Source of the DNA: Phycisphaerales bacterium UBA1926 | GTDB taxonomy: Bacteria; Planctomycetota; Phycisphaerae; Phycisphaerales; UBA1924 | Length of the DNA stretch: 7,224 bases | NCBI GenBank assembly: GCA_002337215.1 | Contig: DDFO01000014.1 | Span: 127,145 to 134,368 of the forward strand | Direction of reading: 5' to 3' | Shown here: positions 1 through 5,436 of the stretch, one piece after another | Layout of the letters: each line of letters opens with the position of its first letter | Numbering within the stretch: position 1 is the stretch's first letter | Program-made: the position numbers and the translations under genes | Notes under the pieces: generated by a model | What the model was told of the DNA's origin: nothing | The model's database searches: none | The model's input: only the letters and a program-made list of their open reading frames with translations

Positions 1-619
1 CGGTTGCACCGTTTGCTATTTGGGTGATGACGGTTGGGATGACGGCGCGGTTGGATTGGCGCGGGCCGAACGTGTTGAAGGGGCGGACGACGGCGACGGG
101 GGTCTGGAAGGCGTGGTGGTAGGACAGGGCGATGTGGTCGGCGGCGATCTTGGAGGCGCTGTACGGGGACTGGGGCTGGAAAGGGTGGGCCTCGTCGATG
201 GGTGTGTACTGGGCGGAGCCGTAGACCTCGGAGGTGGAGGTGTGGACGACCTTGGCGACCGTGTGCCTGTGGGCGGCGGCGACGACGTTGTGCGTGCCGG
301 TCACGTTGGTGTCGATGTAGGACTGGGGGGCGCGGTAGGAGTAGGGAATCGCGATGAGGGCGGCGAGGTGGAGGACGGTGTGGCACCCGGCGACGGCGTT
401 CTCCACAGCACTCGCGTCGCGGACATCGGCGAGGATGACTTCGAGGTTGTCGGTTGGGGTTGACGGGTCGAGGTGATCGAGCCAACCCCAGGAATCGAAT
501 GAGTTGTAGAGGACCAGTGCGCGGACGTGGCAGCCCTTGCGCAGGAGGGTTTCGGTGAGGTGGGAGCCGATGAAGCCTTCGGCGCCGGTGACCAGGACTT
601 TTTCGTCGGTGATGTTCAT
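1..619 (-). CDS. legB: LegB-type NAD-dependent sugar-nucleotide 4,6-dehydratase (3' part cut off by window edge)
   Basis: Extended short-chain dehydrogenase that should convert a nucleotide-activated N-acetylglucosamine to its 4-keto-6-deoxy form, an early step of legionaminic acid synthesis in the cytoplasm. About 206 N-terminal residues are visible; family members run to about 320-340, so the sugar-binding C-terminal part lies off the left edge. The Rossmann motif GAEGFIGS is at residues 12-19. The stretch ALVLYNSFDSWGWLDH at 34-49 is characteristic of the LegB subfamily. HLAALIAIPYSY follows at 84-95, TSTSEVYG at 127-134, the catalytic YSASK at 153-157, and RPFNTFGPRQS at 179-189. The start is the ATG at 619, just before the first beta strand; no clear Shine-Dalgarno sequence precedes it. 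It lies 84 nt downstream of a PtmE-type gene on the same strand, which supports the pathway. In Campylobacter the known substrate is GDP-GlcNAc, but the donor cannot be read from this sequence. The alternative is another 4,6-dehydratase or 4-epimerase of the same superfamily, which the subfamily motif makes less likely. Confidence 0.86.
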   Translation of the reverse strand, partial: MNITDEKVLVTGAEGFIGSHLTETLLRKGCHVRALVLYNSFDSWGWLDHLDPSTPTDNLEVILADVRDASAVENAVAGCHTVLHLAALIAIPYSYRAPQSYIDTNVTGTHNVVAAAHRHTVAKVVHTSTSEVYGSAQYTPIDEAHPFQPQSPYSASKIAADHIALSYHHAFQTPVAVVRPFNTFGPRQSNRAVIPTVITQIANGAT

Positions 620-703
620 GTTTGCGTCACTGGTTGCTGTCAGAGTCGCCGGCCTCTGCGGGCGAGGAACCCGTCGGAACCGGGTCGACGGGCATGATGG
701 GAT
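620..703 (-). other. Spacer between ptmE-like gene and legB with a short hairpin
   Basis: This 84-nt gap separates two codirectional genes. It contains a 7-bp perfect inverted repeat, CCCGTCG at 670-676 and CGACGGG at 686-692, with a 9-nt loop. The hairpin starts 11 nt after the upstream stop codon. It is followed on the minus strand by TTCCTCGCC rather than a T-run, so it looks more like an mRNA-processing or attenuation element than a full terminator. Its function is unproven. Confidence 0.4.
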
Positions 704-1840
704 CTAGCTTGCGAGGCCGGCGGCGATGTCGCGTTGGGCGGTTTGGTAATCCTCGGGTTGGCCGATGTCGAGCCAGTATTCGTGGATGGGGAAGCTGACG
801 ACGGTGTCGCCCGCTTCGATGATCTTCTCGATGAGGTCGGTCATGTTGAAAGGCTGATCGGAATCGGGGAGGTGGTCGAAGGCCTCGGGTTCGAGGAGGT
901 AGACGCCGGCGTTGACGAAGCTGGTGTAGGTGGGTTTTTCGCGGAGGGTGGTGACGCGGGGTCCTTCGCAGTCGACGACGCCGTAGGGGACGGCGATCTC
1001 GTACTTGCGGACGGCGACGGTGAGCGTCGCGTCGTGGTCTTGATGGAAGGTGCGCATGGCGCGGTAGTCGAGCGAGGTGAGGACATCCCCGTTGAGCACG
1101 AGGAGGGTGTCGTCGGGTCGGTCCATGAGGCGGAGCGAGCCCGCGGTGCCGAGGGGCCCGGTCTGCGAGAGCGCGTTCTCGTTGAGATAGCCGACGCGGA
1201 CGCCGAACTCGCTGCCGTCGTTGAAGTGTTCTTCGACGATGTCGGCCTTGTAGCGGGTGGAGACGACGACGTCGCGGACGCCCGCGTTGCGGAGGTTGGT
1301 GATGGTGCGTTCGAGGAGGGGCTTGCCCCCGACGGGGAGCATGGGCTTTGGTGTGTCTTTGGTGAGCGGGTAGAGGCGGGTGCCGAGGCCGCCCGCCATG
1401 ATGACGGCGGTGAGCGGTGTTTCGGGCGCGGCGCCTGGTGTGGGGAGCAGGTCTTCGAGGCGGACGAGATCGGTGACTGTGTAGCGGTCGTTGAGGAGGG
1501 GGAGGTGGCGGATCTTTCGCTCGGTCATGATCGCGAGCATGTCGGCTTCGGAGGCGGAGTCGGGGAGCCAGATGGGCTCCGGGTAGACCGGGTTGTTCTT
1601 GCCTCGGAGGAACTCGTCGGCGGTGCAGTCGAAGGACTGGCCCGCGAGGATGGCGCGGCGGATATCTCCGTCGGTGAGGGTACCCAGGAGGGCGCCGTCG
1701 TCGGTGGTGATGACGAGGATGCCGACGCGGCCCTCGTCGAGCACCCGGACCGCGTCGGTCATGGGGAGTTCGCGCGCGACGCGGGCACGCTGGAGCGTGG
1801 TGCGTGTCTCTGACTGGGCTGATGGGGATCGGGTGGGCAT
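704..1840 (-). CDS. ptmE: CBS-domain sugar-1-phosphate nucleotidyltransferase, PtmE-like (glucosamine-1-phosphate guanylyltransferase type)
   Basis: A 378-residue cytoplasmic enzyme. The N-terminal part (about residues 15-132) is a CBS pair with the subfamily motif GTLTDGDIRR at 53-62 and a second repeat around RKIRHLPLL at 108-116. The C-terminal part (about 142-375) is a nucleotidyltransferase: MAGGLGTRLYPLT at 148-160 and PKPML at 164-168 form the nucleotide-binding loop and catalytic Lys, with NGD at 250-252 (metal-binding Asp), NAGVYLL at 310-316 and WLDIGQPEDY at 356-365. This architecture matches Campylobacter PtmE, which makes GDP-glucosamine for legionaminic acid; GTP use here is inference. 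The ATG at 1840 keeps the whole first CBS repeat, whereas the internal ATG at 1762 would cut into it. No clear Shine-Dalgarno is seen. It is the first gene of the leftward pair with legB. Other sugar nucleotidyltransferases, such as mannose-1-phosphate or HddC-type enzymes, are possible, but the CBS fusion and the neighbour favour PtmE. Confidence 0.84.
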   Translation of the reverse strand: MPTRSPSAQSETRTTLQRARVARELPMTDAVRVLDEGRVGILVITTDDGALLGTLTDGDIRRAILAGQSFDCTADEFLRGKNNPVYPEPIWLPDSASEADMLAIMTERKIRHLPLLNDRYTVTDLVRLEDLLPTPGAAPETPLTAVIMAGGLGTRLYPLTKDTPKPMLPVGGKPLLERTITNLRNAGVRDVVVSTRYKADIVEEHFNDGSEFGVRVGYLNENALSQTGPLGTAGSLRLMDRPDDTLLVLNGDVLTSLDYRAMRTFHQDHDATLTVAVRKYEIAVPYGVVDCEGPRVTTLREKPTYTSFVNAGVYLLEPEAFDHLPDSDQPFNMTDLIEKIIEAGDTVVSFPIHEYWLDIGQPEDYQTAQRDIAAGLAS

Positions 1841-2096
1841 TGGTGGTCTTGGCTGGTGATGGGCCGTTGATCGGTGTGGAGCCTTGGGTTTATCGGCCGA
1901 TCGGGTGCGGGGGTTGGAGGTATTGCGGCACAGGCTGTGGCGCGGGGTATGAGAGGCCGGCGGGCGGTGCGGGCGTTGCGTTGGAGCCTGTTTGATATGA
2001 TTGTGTTTGGGTCGCTATGGTTTCGGAGGGGTGACGAGCGTCCGATGATTTCGTGCATCGCGAGGGAATAGCACGGCGAAAACCGGGGTATGTTGT

Positions 2097-2116
2097 TTAC
2101 CTGTTCGAACAGGTAA
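2097..2116. promoter_or_regulatory. Perfect 20-bp palindrome, likely operator for a dimeric repressor
   Basis: TTACCTGTTCGAACAGGTAA reads identically on both strands with no central spacer and is AT-richer at its ends than the surrounding DNA. It sits 170 nt before the yceI-family start and 256 nt before the ptmE-type start. Gapless palindromes of this kind are typical operators of helix-turn-helix dimers such as the TetR family. It lacks a loop, so it would make a poor RNA hairpin. The protein that binds it is not in the window. Confidence 0.55.
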
Positions 2117-2237
2117 GCGGCTCGGGCGTGTGTTGTGTGCGCCCGGACGGTGACCGGCTTTGTGGGCTGGTTTTCGTATTGGCATTGTGGTTGCCGAATG
2201 GTCGGCCGCCGAATGGCGTGGTTTGACAGGATTGGAT

Positions 2238-2279
2238 CGGGCCCGGCGGGAGGCCGTGGGGCCCGGGTGTCACAGGAGG
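2238..2279 (+). promoter_or_regulatory. Leader hairpin and Shine-Dalgarno of the yceI-family gene
   Basis: A 7-bp inverted repeat, CGGGCCC at 2238-2244 and GGGCCCG at 2259-2265, lies just before a strong Shine-Dalgarno sequence AGGAGG at 2274-2279. That sequence is 7 nt from the ATG at 2287 but only 1 nt from an in-frame TTG at 2281, which decides the start in favour of the ATG. The hairpin ends 8 nt before the ribosome site, so it could influence initiation, but nothing shows that it does. Confidence 0.55.
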
Positions 2280-2286
2280 CTTGAAT

Positions 2287-2952
2287 ATGGCTCGTCGACG
2301 GAACAGTTCGGTGATTTGCTCTTCGCTCGCGGCAGCGGGTCTTGCGGCTGCCGGTATGGCAGGGTTCAGCGGGATGAGCGGGGTTGCGCACGCCGAGGCG
2401 ATCGACATGGAGGCCTTCGCGGCAGCGCCGAGTTATCGCGTTGACGGGGTGCACTCTGGTGTTGTGTTCAAGGTGCGTCACGCTGGCGTGTCAAACTTTC
2501 GCGGGCGGTTCAACAAGTTGGACGGCTCCTTCACGTTTGACCCGGCGGACCTGGGCGCGTCGTCGTTTACGGCGGAGATCCCGGTGGCATCGGTTGACAC
2601 GGGAAACGAAAAGCGCGACGAGCACCTGCAAGCAGCGGATTTCTTTAACGCCCGGCAGTTCCCGGTCGCGACGTTCACCGGCTCAGCGGTGACGGCGACG
2701 GACAAGGCAGGGGTGTATTCGCTTGCGGGTGATCTGACACTGCACGGTGTGACGAAGCCGATCGAGGCGGAGTTGAACTGGATCGGGACCGGTTCGTTCC
2801 GTGGGAAGGAGACCGCGGGGTTCGACGCGACGTTTTCGATCAAGCGGTCGGACTTCGGGATCACGACGTATCTCGCCGACGATGGCGGCGAGGACGGCGG
2901 GCTCGGGAATACGGTTGAGATCACGATCTTTGTTGAGGGCGTGAAGCAATAG
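2287..2952 (+). CDS. Secreted YceI-family lipid-binding protein
   Basis: A 221-residue exported protein. Residues 1-36 form a signal peptide: MARRR, an Ala/Gly-rich hydrophobic stretch, and an AHA cleavage site before Glu37. The mature part is one YceI domain, a lipocalin-like beta barrel known to bind isoprenoid or other long amphiphilic chains. Family landmarks appear in order: YRVDGVHSGVVFKVRH at 50-65, FRGRF at 71-75, VDTGNEKRDEHLQAADFF at 103-120 followed by FPVATF at 125-130, GDLTLHGVTKPIE at 148-160, and GFDATFSIKRSDFGI at 178-192. The length is slightly above the usual 190 or so because of the long leader. The acidic, Gly-rich loop ADDGGEDGGLG at 197-207 sits near the end. The start is set by AGGAGG seven bases upstream of the ATG. 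The physiological ligand is unknown. It appears monocistronic, with a hairpin downstream. Confidence 0.93.
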   Translation: MARRRNSSVICSSLAAAGLAAAGMAGFSGMSGVAHAEAIDMEAFAAAPSYRVDGVHSGVVFKVRHAGVSNFRGRFNKLDGSFTFDPADLGASSFTAEIPVASVDTGNEKRDEHLQAADFFNARQFPVATFTGSAVTATDKAGVYSLAGDLTLHGVTKPIEAELNWIGTGSFRGKETAGFDATFSIKRSDFGITTYLADDGGEDGGLGNTVEITIFVEGVKQ

Positions 2953-3007
2953 ACCGCGACTGGGTTTTACTGCCCCGCTTTGGACCTGTAAGTTGGTTGA
3001 CAAGATC

Positions 3008-3049
3008 GGGCTCTGGGCCGGCGCGTATGGCGGCGTCGGCCTGGGGCCC
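3008..3049 (+). terminator. Long GC-rich stem-loop after the yceI-family gene
   Basis: Arms 3008-3024 and 3033-3049 can pair over 17 positions with four G-U wobbles and an 8-nt loop (GTATGGCG). It is followed by only a short T stretch (GCTTTCATG). It lies 55 nt after the yceI-family stop and 39 nt before the next start, so it is probably a terminator with a weak tail or a 3'-end stabiliser. Confidence 0.55.
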
Positions 3050-3088
3050 GCTTTCATGTGCGATGGCCGATGATCGAAAGGCTGAGCG

Positions 3089-4018
3089 ATGGGGACGCGT
3101 GAGATAGTGCTCTCGGCGGTGGTGCCGGCGGTGGTTTCTGTGGTTGTGCTGCTGATCGCGAGCGTTGCGCTCGGGCGCGCACAGCGTGCGGAAAGCGAGG
3201 AAGCCGCGTCGTCGCGGCGCGGGCCGGTGGCACTTGGGGCGCTCTTCGTGCTGCTGCTCGCCGGGGGTGTGGTGCTCGGCTCGTATGCGTGGCAGAGCGA
3301 GGTTTCGCTCTGGGAGCAGTCGGTGACGCACCGGGTGCCGGCGATGGCGCTGGCGGCGTTGGCGGTTGGACTCGCGGGTGTGCTCACGCCCGTCAGGCGG
3401 TCAGCGATCGGGCTGGGTGTGCTGGCGGCGGCCGGCGGGTGGTTTGTCGGGTGGGCGGTGCTGAGCGGGCTGCACGCGTCATTGATCGGAGAGACAGAGC
3501 GGTGGGCGTGGATCGGTGGGGTCGGCGTGATCGCTGGGGTGCAGGCGTGGGCGATGGCGCGGGGCGCGCAGGTGCTCCCCGGATGGCGCGGGCCTGGGCT
3601 GGTGTGGTTGGTCGTGGGGGCTGGGGCGCTCGGGGCAACGGCGGGGCTGGCGAATGCGCCGCTGGTGTTGTTCCCGATCGCGGCGGCGGCGTTCGGGCTT
3701 GCGGTGACGGGCCTGCTGCGGCGGGATGCTGATCTGCTGGCTGGGACGACGCCGGCGATCGCGGTCATGATCCTGGGCGTGCTGTCGCTGAGCCATTGGT
3801 TCGGGGATCGCGAACGGTGGGTGATGTTCGGGCTGCTGAGTGCGGGACCGGTGGCGATCGGAACGGCGGCGTTGCTCGCAGGCAAGCCGACCTGGGCGCG
3901 GCTGGTGGTCGCGGGGGTGGTGAGCCTTGGGTTGGTTGGCGCGCAGGCGGCGGTGAGTGTGCCGGCGTTGATCGAGGCATCGAGCGGATCGGGGGAGGAA
4001 GACTACTACGACTATTGA
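3089..4018 (+). CDS. Unknown multi-pass membrane protein (about ten transmembrane segments)
   Basis: A 309-residue integral membrane protein that I do not recognise as a named family. Hydrophobic segments are visible at about residues 5-28, 46-67, 83-101, 106-128, 138-156, 170-188, 191-210, 221-238, 244-263 and 270-293. Connecting loops are short, the longest being a charged one at 29-45. The protein ends in a polar acidic tail, SSGSGEEDYYDY. The composition is dominated by Ala, Gly, Val and Leu. Histidines 81, 129 and 236 lie at membrane edges, but no metal or haem motif can be argued from them. The ATG at 3089 has only a weak purine stretch (GAAAGG) upstream. The strand assignment rests on the continuous hydrophobic pattern, because a longer opposite-strand frame exists but is low-complexity. 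Hairpins on both sides suggest it is transcribed alone. The function is unknown. Confidence 0.75.
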   Translation: MGTREIVLSAVVPAVVSVVVLLIASVALGRAQRAESEEAASSRRGPVALGALFVLLLAGGVVLGSYAWQSEVSLWEQSVTHRVPAMALAALAVGLAGVLTPVRRSAIGLGVLAAAGGWFVGWAVLSGLHASLIGETERWAWIGGVGVIAGVQAWAMARGAQVLPGWRGPGLVWLVVGAGALGATAGLANAPLVLFPIAAAAFGLAVTGLLRRDADLLAGTTPAIAVMILGVLSLSHWFGDRERWVMFGLLSAGPVAIGTAALLAGKPTWARLVVAGVVSLGLVGAQAAVSVPALIEASSGSGEEDYYDY

Positions 4019-4141
4019 GTTTCGGACCGCCACCACTGCGCCGCGCTGCGGCGAGTGGTGGCATCCGGCTCCGGCGGGGAAGAGATGTACGTGGGAGAGA
4101 CGGCCTGGAAGCCCGTCCGAGTTTGAACAACGCAGAAGCGT
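4019..4141 (+). other. Structured non-coding segment after the membrane-protein gene
   Basis: This stretch has no gene but holds dense inverted repeats. The main one runs over 4030-4061: CCACCACT at 4030-4037 pairs with AGTGGTGG at 4054-4061, and CGCCGC at 4039-4044 with GCGGCG at 4048-4053, leaving one bulged G and a GCT loop. A smaller GACGG/CCGTC pair follows near 4099-4118. It could be a 3' untranslated structure, a small RNA, or a dispersed intergenic repeat. It matched none of the RNA families I checked by eye (glycine riboswitch, SRP RNA). Confidence 0.4.
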
Positions 4142-4161
4142 CCCCTCGCTTGCGCGAGGGG
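4142..4161 (+). terminator. Hairpin terminator, first copy of a repeated 20-nt element
   Basis: CCCCTCGC and GCGAGGGG form a perfect 8-bp stem around a TTGC loop, followed by CTCTTCGTT. It ends 123 to 143 nt after the membrane-protein stop and lies 40 nt before the yjbQ start. The T tail is interrupted, so strength is uncertain, but a near-identical copy after yjbQ supports a real role. Confidence 0.65.
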
Positions 4162-4201
4162 CTCTTCGTTGGTGGTCGGCCTGATTTGCGTAGGGTATGG
4201 A

Positions 4202-4606
4202 ATGGTTGACGAATTGATCATCGAGACGCGGGGAAAGGGGCTGACCGAGATCACGGATCGTGTGCGGGAGGTTGTCGCGCGGAGCGGTGCTGAGGATGGA
4301 CTGTGCACCGTGTTCATCCGGCACACATCGGCGTCGCTGACGATCCAGGAGAACGCGGACCCGAGCGCACGGCGGGATCTGGAAGATTGGATCGAGCGGC
4401 ACGTACCTGAGGGAGACCCCCACTTCACGCACACGGCGGAGGGACCCGACGACATGCCGAGTCATATCCGGGCAGCGCTGACGGATGTGTCGCTCTCAAT
4501 CCCGGTGATGGACGGGCGGATGGTGCTGGGGACCTGGCAGGGGATCTATGTGTGGGAGCACCGGCGGGCGGCGCATGCGCGGCGGGTGGTGGTGCAGGTG
4601 GGGTGA
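4202..4606 (+). CDS. yjbQ: YjbQ-family (UPF0047) protein
   Basis: A 134-residue protein of the YjbQ/UPF0047 family, which forms compact homotrimers. Some members are annotated as secondary thiamine-phosphate synthase because of weak complementation of thiE mutants, but the physiological role is unsettled. The family core is complete: FIRHTSASLTIQENADP at 38-54 carries the conserved His41, Ser43, Asn51 and Asp53. HFTHTAEGPDDMPSHIR at 74-90 supplies further conserved histidines, and SIPVMDGRMVLGTWQGIYVWEH at 99-120 contains the GTWQ signature (split here as SIPVMDGRMV then LGTWQGI). The ATG at 4202 has TAGGG six bases upstream and gives the usual N-terminus; an in-frame TTG at 4169 starts right after a terminator hairpin and is unlikely. 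Near-identical hairpins flank the gene, so it is probably monocistronic. It is convergent with trmD. Confidence 0.93.
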   Translation: MVDELIIETRGKGLTEITDRVREVVARSGAEDGLCTVFIRHTSASLTIQENADPSARRDLEDWIERHVPEGDPHFTHTAEGPDDMPSHIRAALTDVSLSIPVMDGRMVLGTWQGIYVWEHRRAAHARRVVVQVG

Positions 4607-4609
4607 ATT

Positions 4610-4629
4610 CCCCTCGCTTTCGCGAGGGG
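4610..4629 (+). terminator. Hairpin terminator of yjbQ, second copy of the repeated element
   Basis: CCCCTCGC and GCGAGGGG pair perfectly over 8 bp around a TTTC loop, followed by TCTTTTGG, an intrinsic-terminator arrangement 3 nt after the yjbQ stop. It lies 27 nt beyond the trmD stop on the other strand, where the same stem is followed by GAATTC and so has no T tail. It may still help end trmD transcription. Confidence 0.8.
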
Positions 4630-4656
4630 TCTTTTGGTGGGTACCGTGTCGCTGGA

Positions 4657-5436
4657 CTATTCGCCGAGGAGGTCGGGGCGGCGGGCGCGGGTGCGGGCGA
4701 CCATCTGTTCGAGGCGCCATTTGGCGACGGCATTGTGATCGCCCGAGAGGAGTTCTTCGGGAACCTGCATCCCCTCCCACTCTCGTGGGCGGGTGTAGTG
4801 CGGGCAGTCGAGCAGGCGGGCGTTGTCGGTGATGCCGAGTTCAGCGAGCCACTTGGTGCGCAGTTTGGGATTGATGGCGGAGCCGTCGGGATTCTCGCCG
4901 GGGGGCGGGGTGAAGGAATCCTGGTCGGCGGAGTCGGTGTGGCCGAGCACGCCCGGGAGGAGACGCGCGATCGCGTCGATGAGGACAAGGGCGGCGGGTT
5001 CGCCTCCGGAGAGGATGTAGTCGCCGATGCTGATCTCGATGGGTTCGAGGCGTTGGATGACGCGTTCGTCGATGCCCTCGTAGTGGCCACAGAGAAGAAG
5101 GAGACGGGGCTTTGTCGCGAGATCTCGCGCGAGGGGCTGGGTGAGCGGTGTGCCCTGGGGCGTGAGGAGGATGCGGGTTGCCGGTCGCGGGTCCTGCGAT
5201 TCGGCGTGGGTGACGGCATCCCAGACCGGCTGGCAGGTCATGACCATGCCGGGCCCGCCTCCGTAGGGGCGGTGGTCGGTCTTGTCGTGCTTGCTGAGCG
5301 TGTGGTCGCGGATGTTGGTCGGCGCGATCTCGAGGGCGCCCGCGTCGATCGCGCGTCTGGGGATGCTGACGCCCAGGAGCGCGGGGGGCTCGGTGGCGAA
5401 GAGTTCGGGGAAGGTTGTGAGGACGTCGATGCGCAT
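4657..5436 (-). CDS. trmD: tRNA (guanine-37-N1)-methyltransferase TrmD
   Basis: A 259-residue SPOUT methyltransferase that methylates N1 of G37 next to the anticodon in tRNAs reading CNN/CGG-type codons, preventing +1 frameshifts. It uses S-adenosylmethionine and acts as a dimer. Landmarks: MRIDVLTTFPELF at 1-13, HRPYGGGPGMVM at 55-66, LCGHYEGIDERVI at 115-127, the knotted SAM site EISIGDYILSGGEPAAL at 134-150, then SADQDSF at 169-175 with the catalytic-Asp region. LLDCPHYTRPREWEGMQVP follows at 208-226, LLSGDH at 229-234, and RRPDLL at 252-257. Between the catalytic Asp region and LLDCPHYTR there is a linker of about 32 residues where E. coli has only a few, while the C-terminus stops soon after RRPDLL, so total length stays normal. 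The ATG is preceded by six Ts and no Shine-Dalgarno. The usual neighbours rimM and rplS are absent; it is convergent with yjbQ and divergent from an exported-protein gene. Confidence 0.98.
   Translation of the reverse strand: MRIDVLTTFPELFATEPPALLGVSIPRRAIDAGALEIAPTNIRDHTLSKHDKTDHRPYGGGPGMVMTCQPVWDAVTHAESQDPRPATRILLTPQGTPLTQPLARDLATKPRLLLLCGHYEGIDERVIQRLEPIEISIGDYILSGGEPAALVLIDAIARLLPGVLGHTDSADQDSFTPPPGENPDGSAINPKLRTKWLAELGITDNARLLDCPHYTRPREWEGMQVPEELLSGDHNAVAKWRLEQMVARTRARRPDLLGE

Larger units (their letters stand above)
1841..2286. other. Divergent intergenic region between the leg-type pair and the yceI-family gene
   Basis: About 450 bases with no credible gene; the open frames crossing it lack family likeness and are probably chance frames in GC-rich DNA. 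It must hold the promoters for both flanking genes. The clearest element is the perfect palindrome at 2097-2116. The segment around 1988-2020 is AT-richer than its surroundings and has TATGAT at 1996-2001, a possible -10 box on the plus strand, but without a good -35. No convincing sigma-70 promoter is seen on either strand. Confidence 0.6.

Noticed and set aside
734..1813. A 359-codon plus-strand frame over the ptmE-like gene
   Set aside because: It is Gly/Val/Asp/Glu-rich antisense shadow; the opposite strand has clear CBS and nucleotidyltransferase motifs.
2223..2228. TTGACA as a -35 box for the yceI-family gene
   Set aside because: The sequence 16-18 nt downstream is GCCCGGCGG, with no possible -10, and it would fall in the leader hairpin.
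1759..2481. A 240-codon minus-strand frame covering the 1841-2286 gap
   Set aside because: Its composition (Pro/Arg/His/Thr-rich) is typical of chance frames, it overlaps the ends of two real genes, and it contains the palindrome and leader elements.
2683..3885. A 400-codon open frame on the minus strand
   Set aside because: It is Pro/Ser/Thr/Ala-rich low-complexity sequence antisense to two better genes: the YceI-family protein and a protein with regular membrane segments. It has no family motif.
4169..4201. TTG start giving YjbQ eleven extra residues
   Set aside because: It would begin directly after a terminator hairpin with no ribosome site; the ATG at 4202 has TAGGG at good spacing and matches the family N-terminus.
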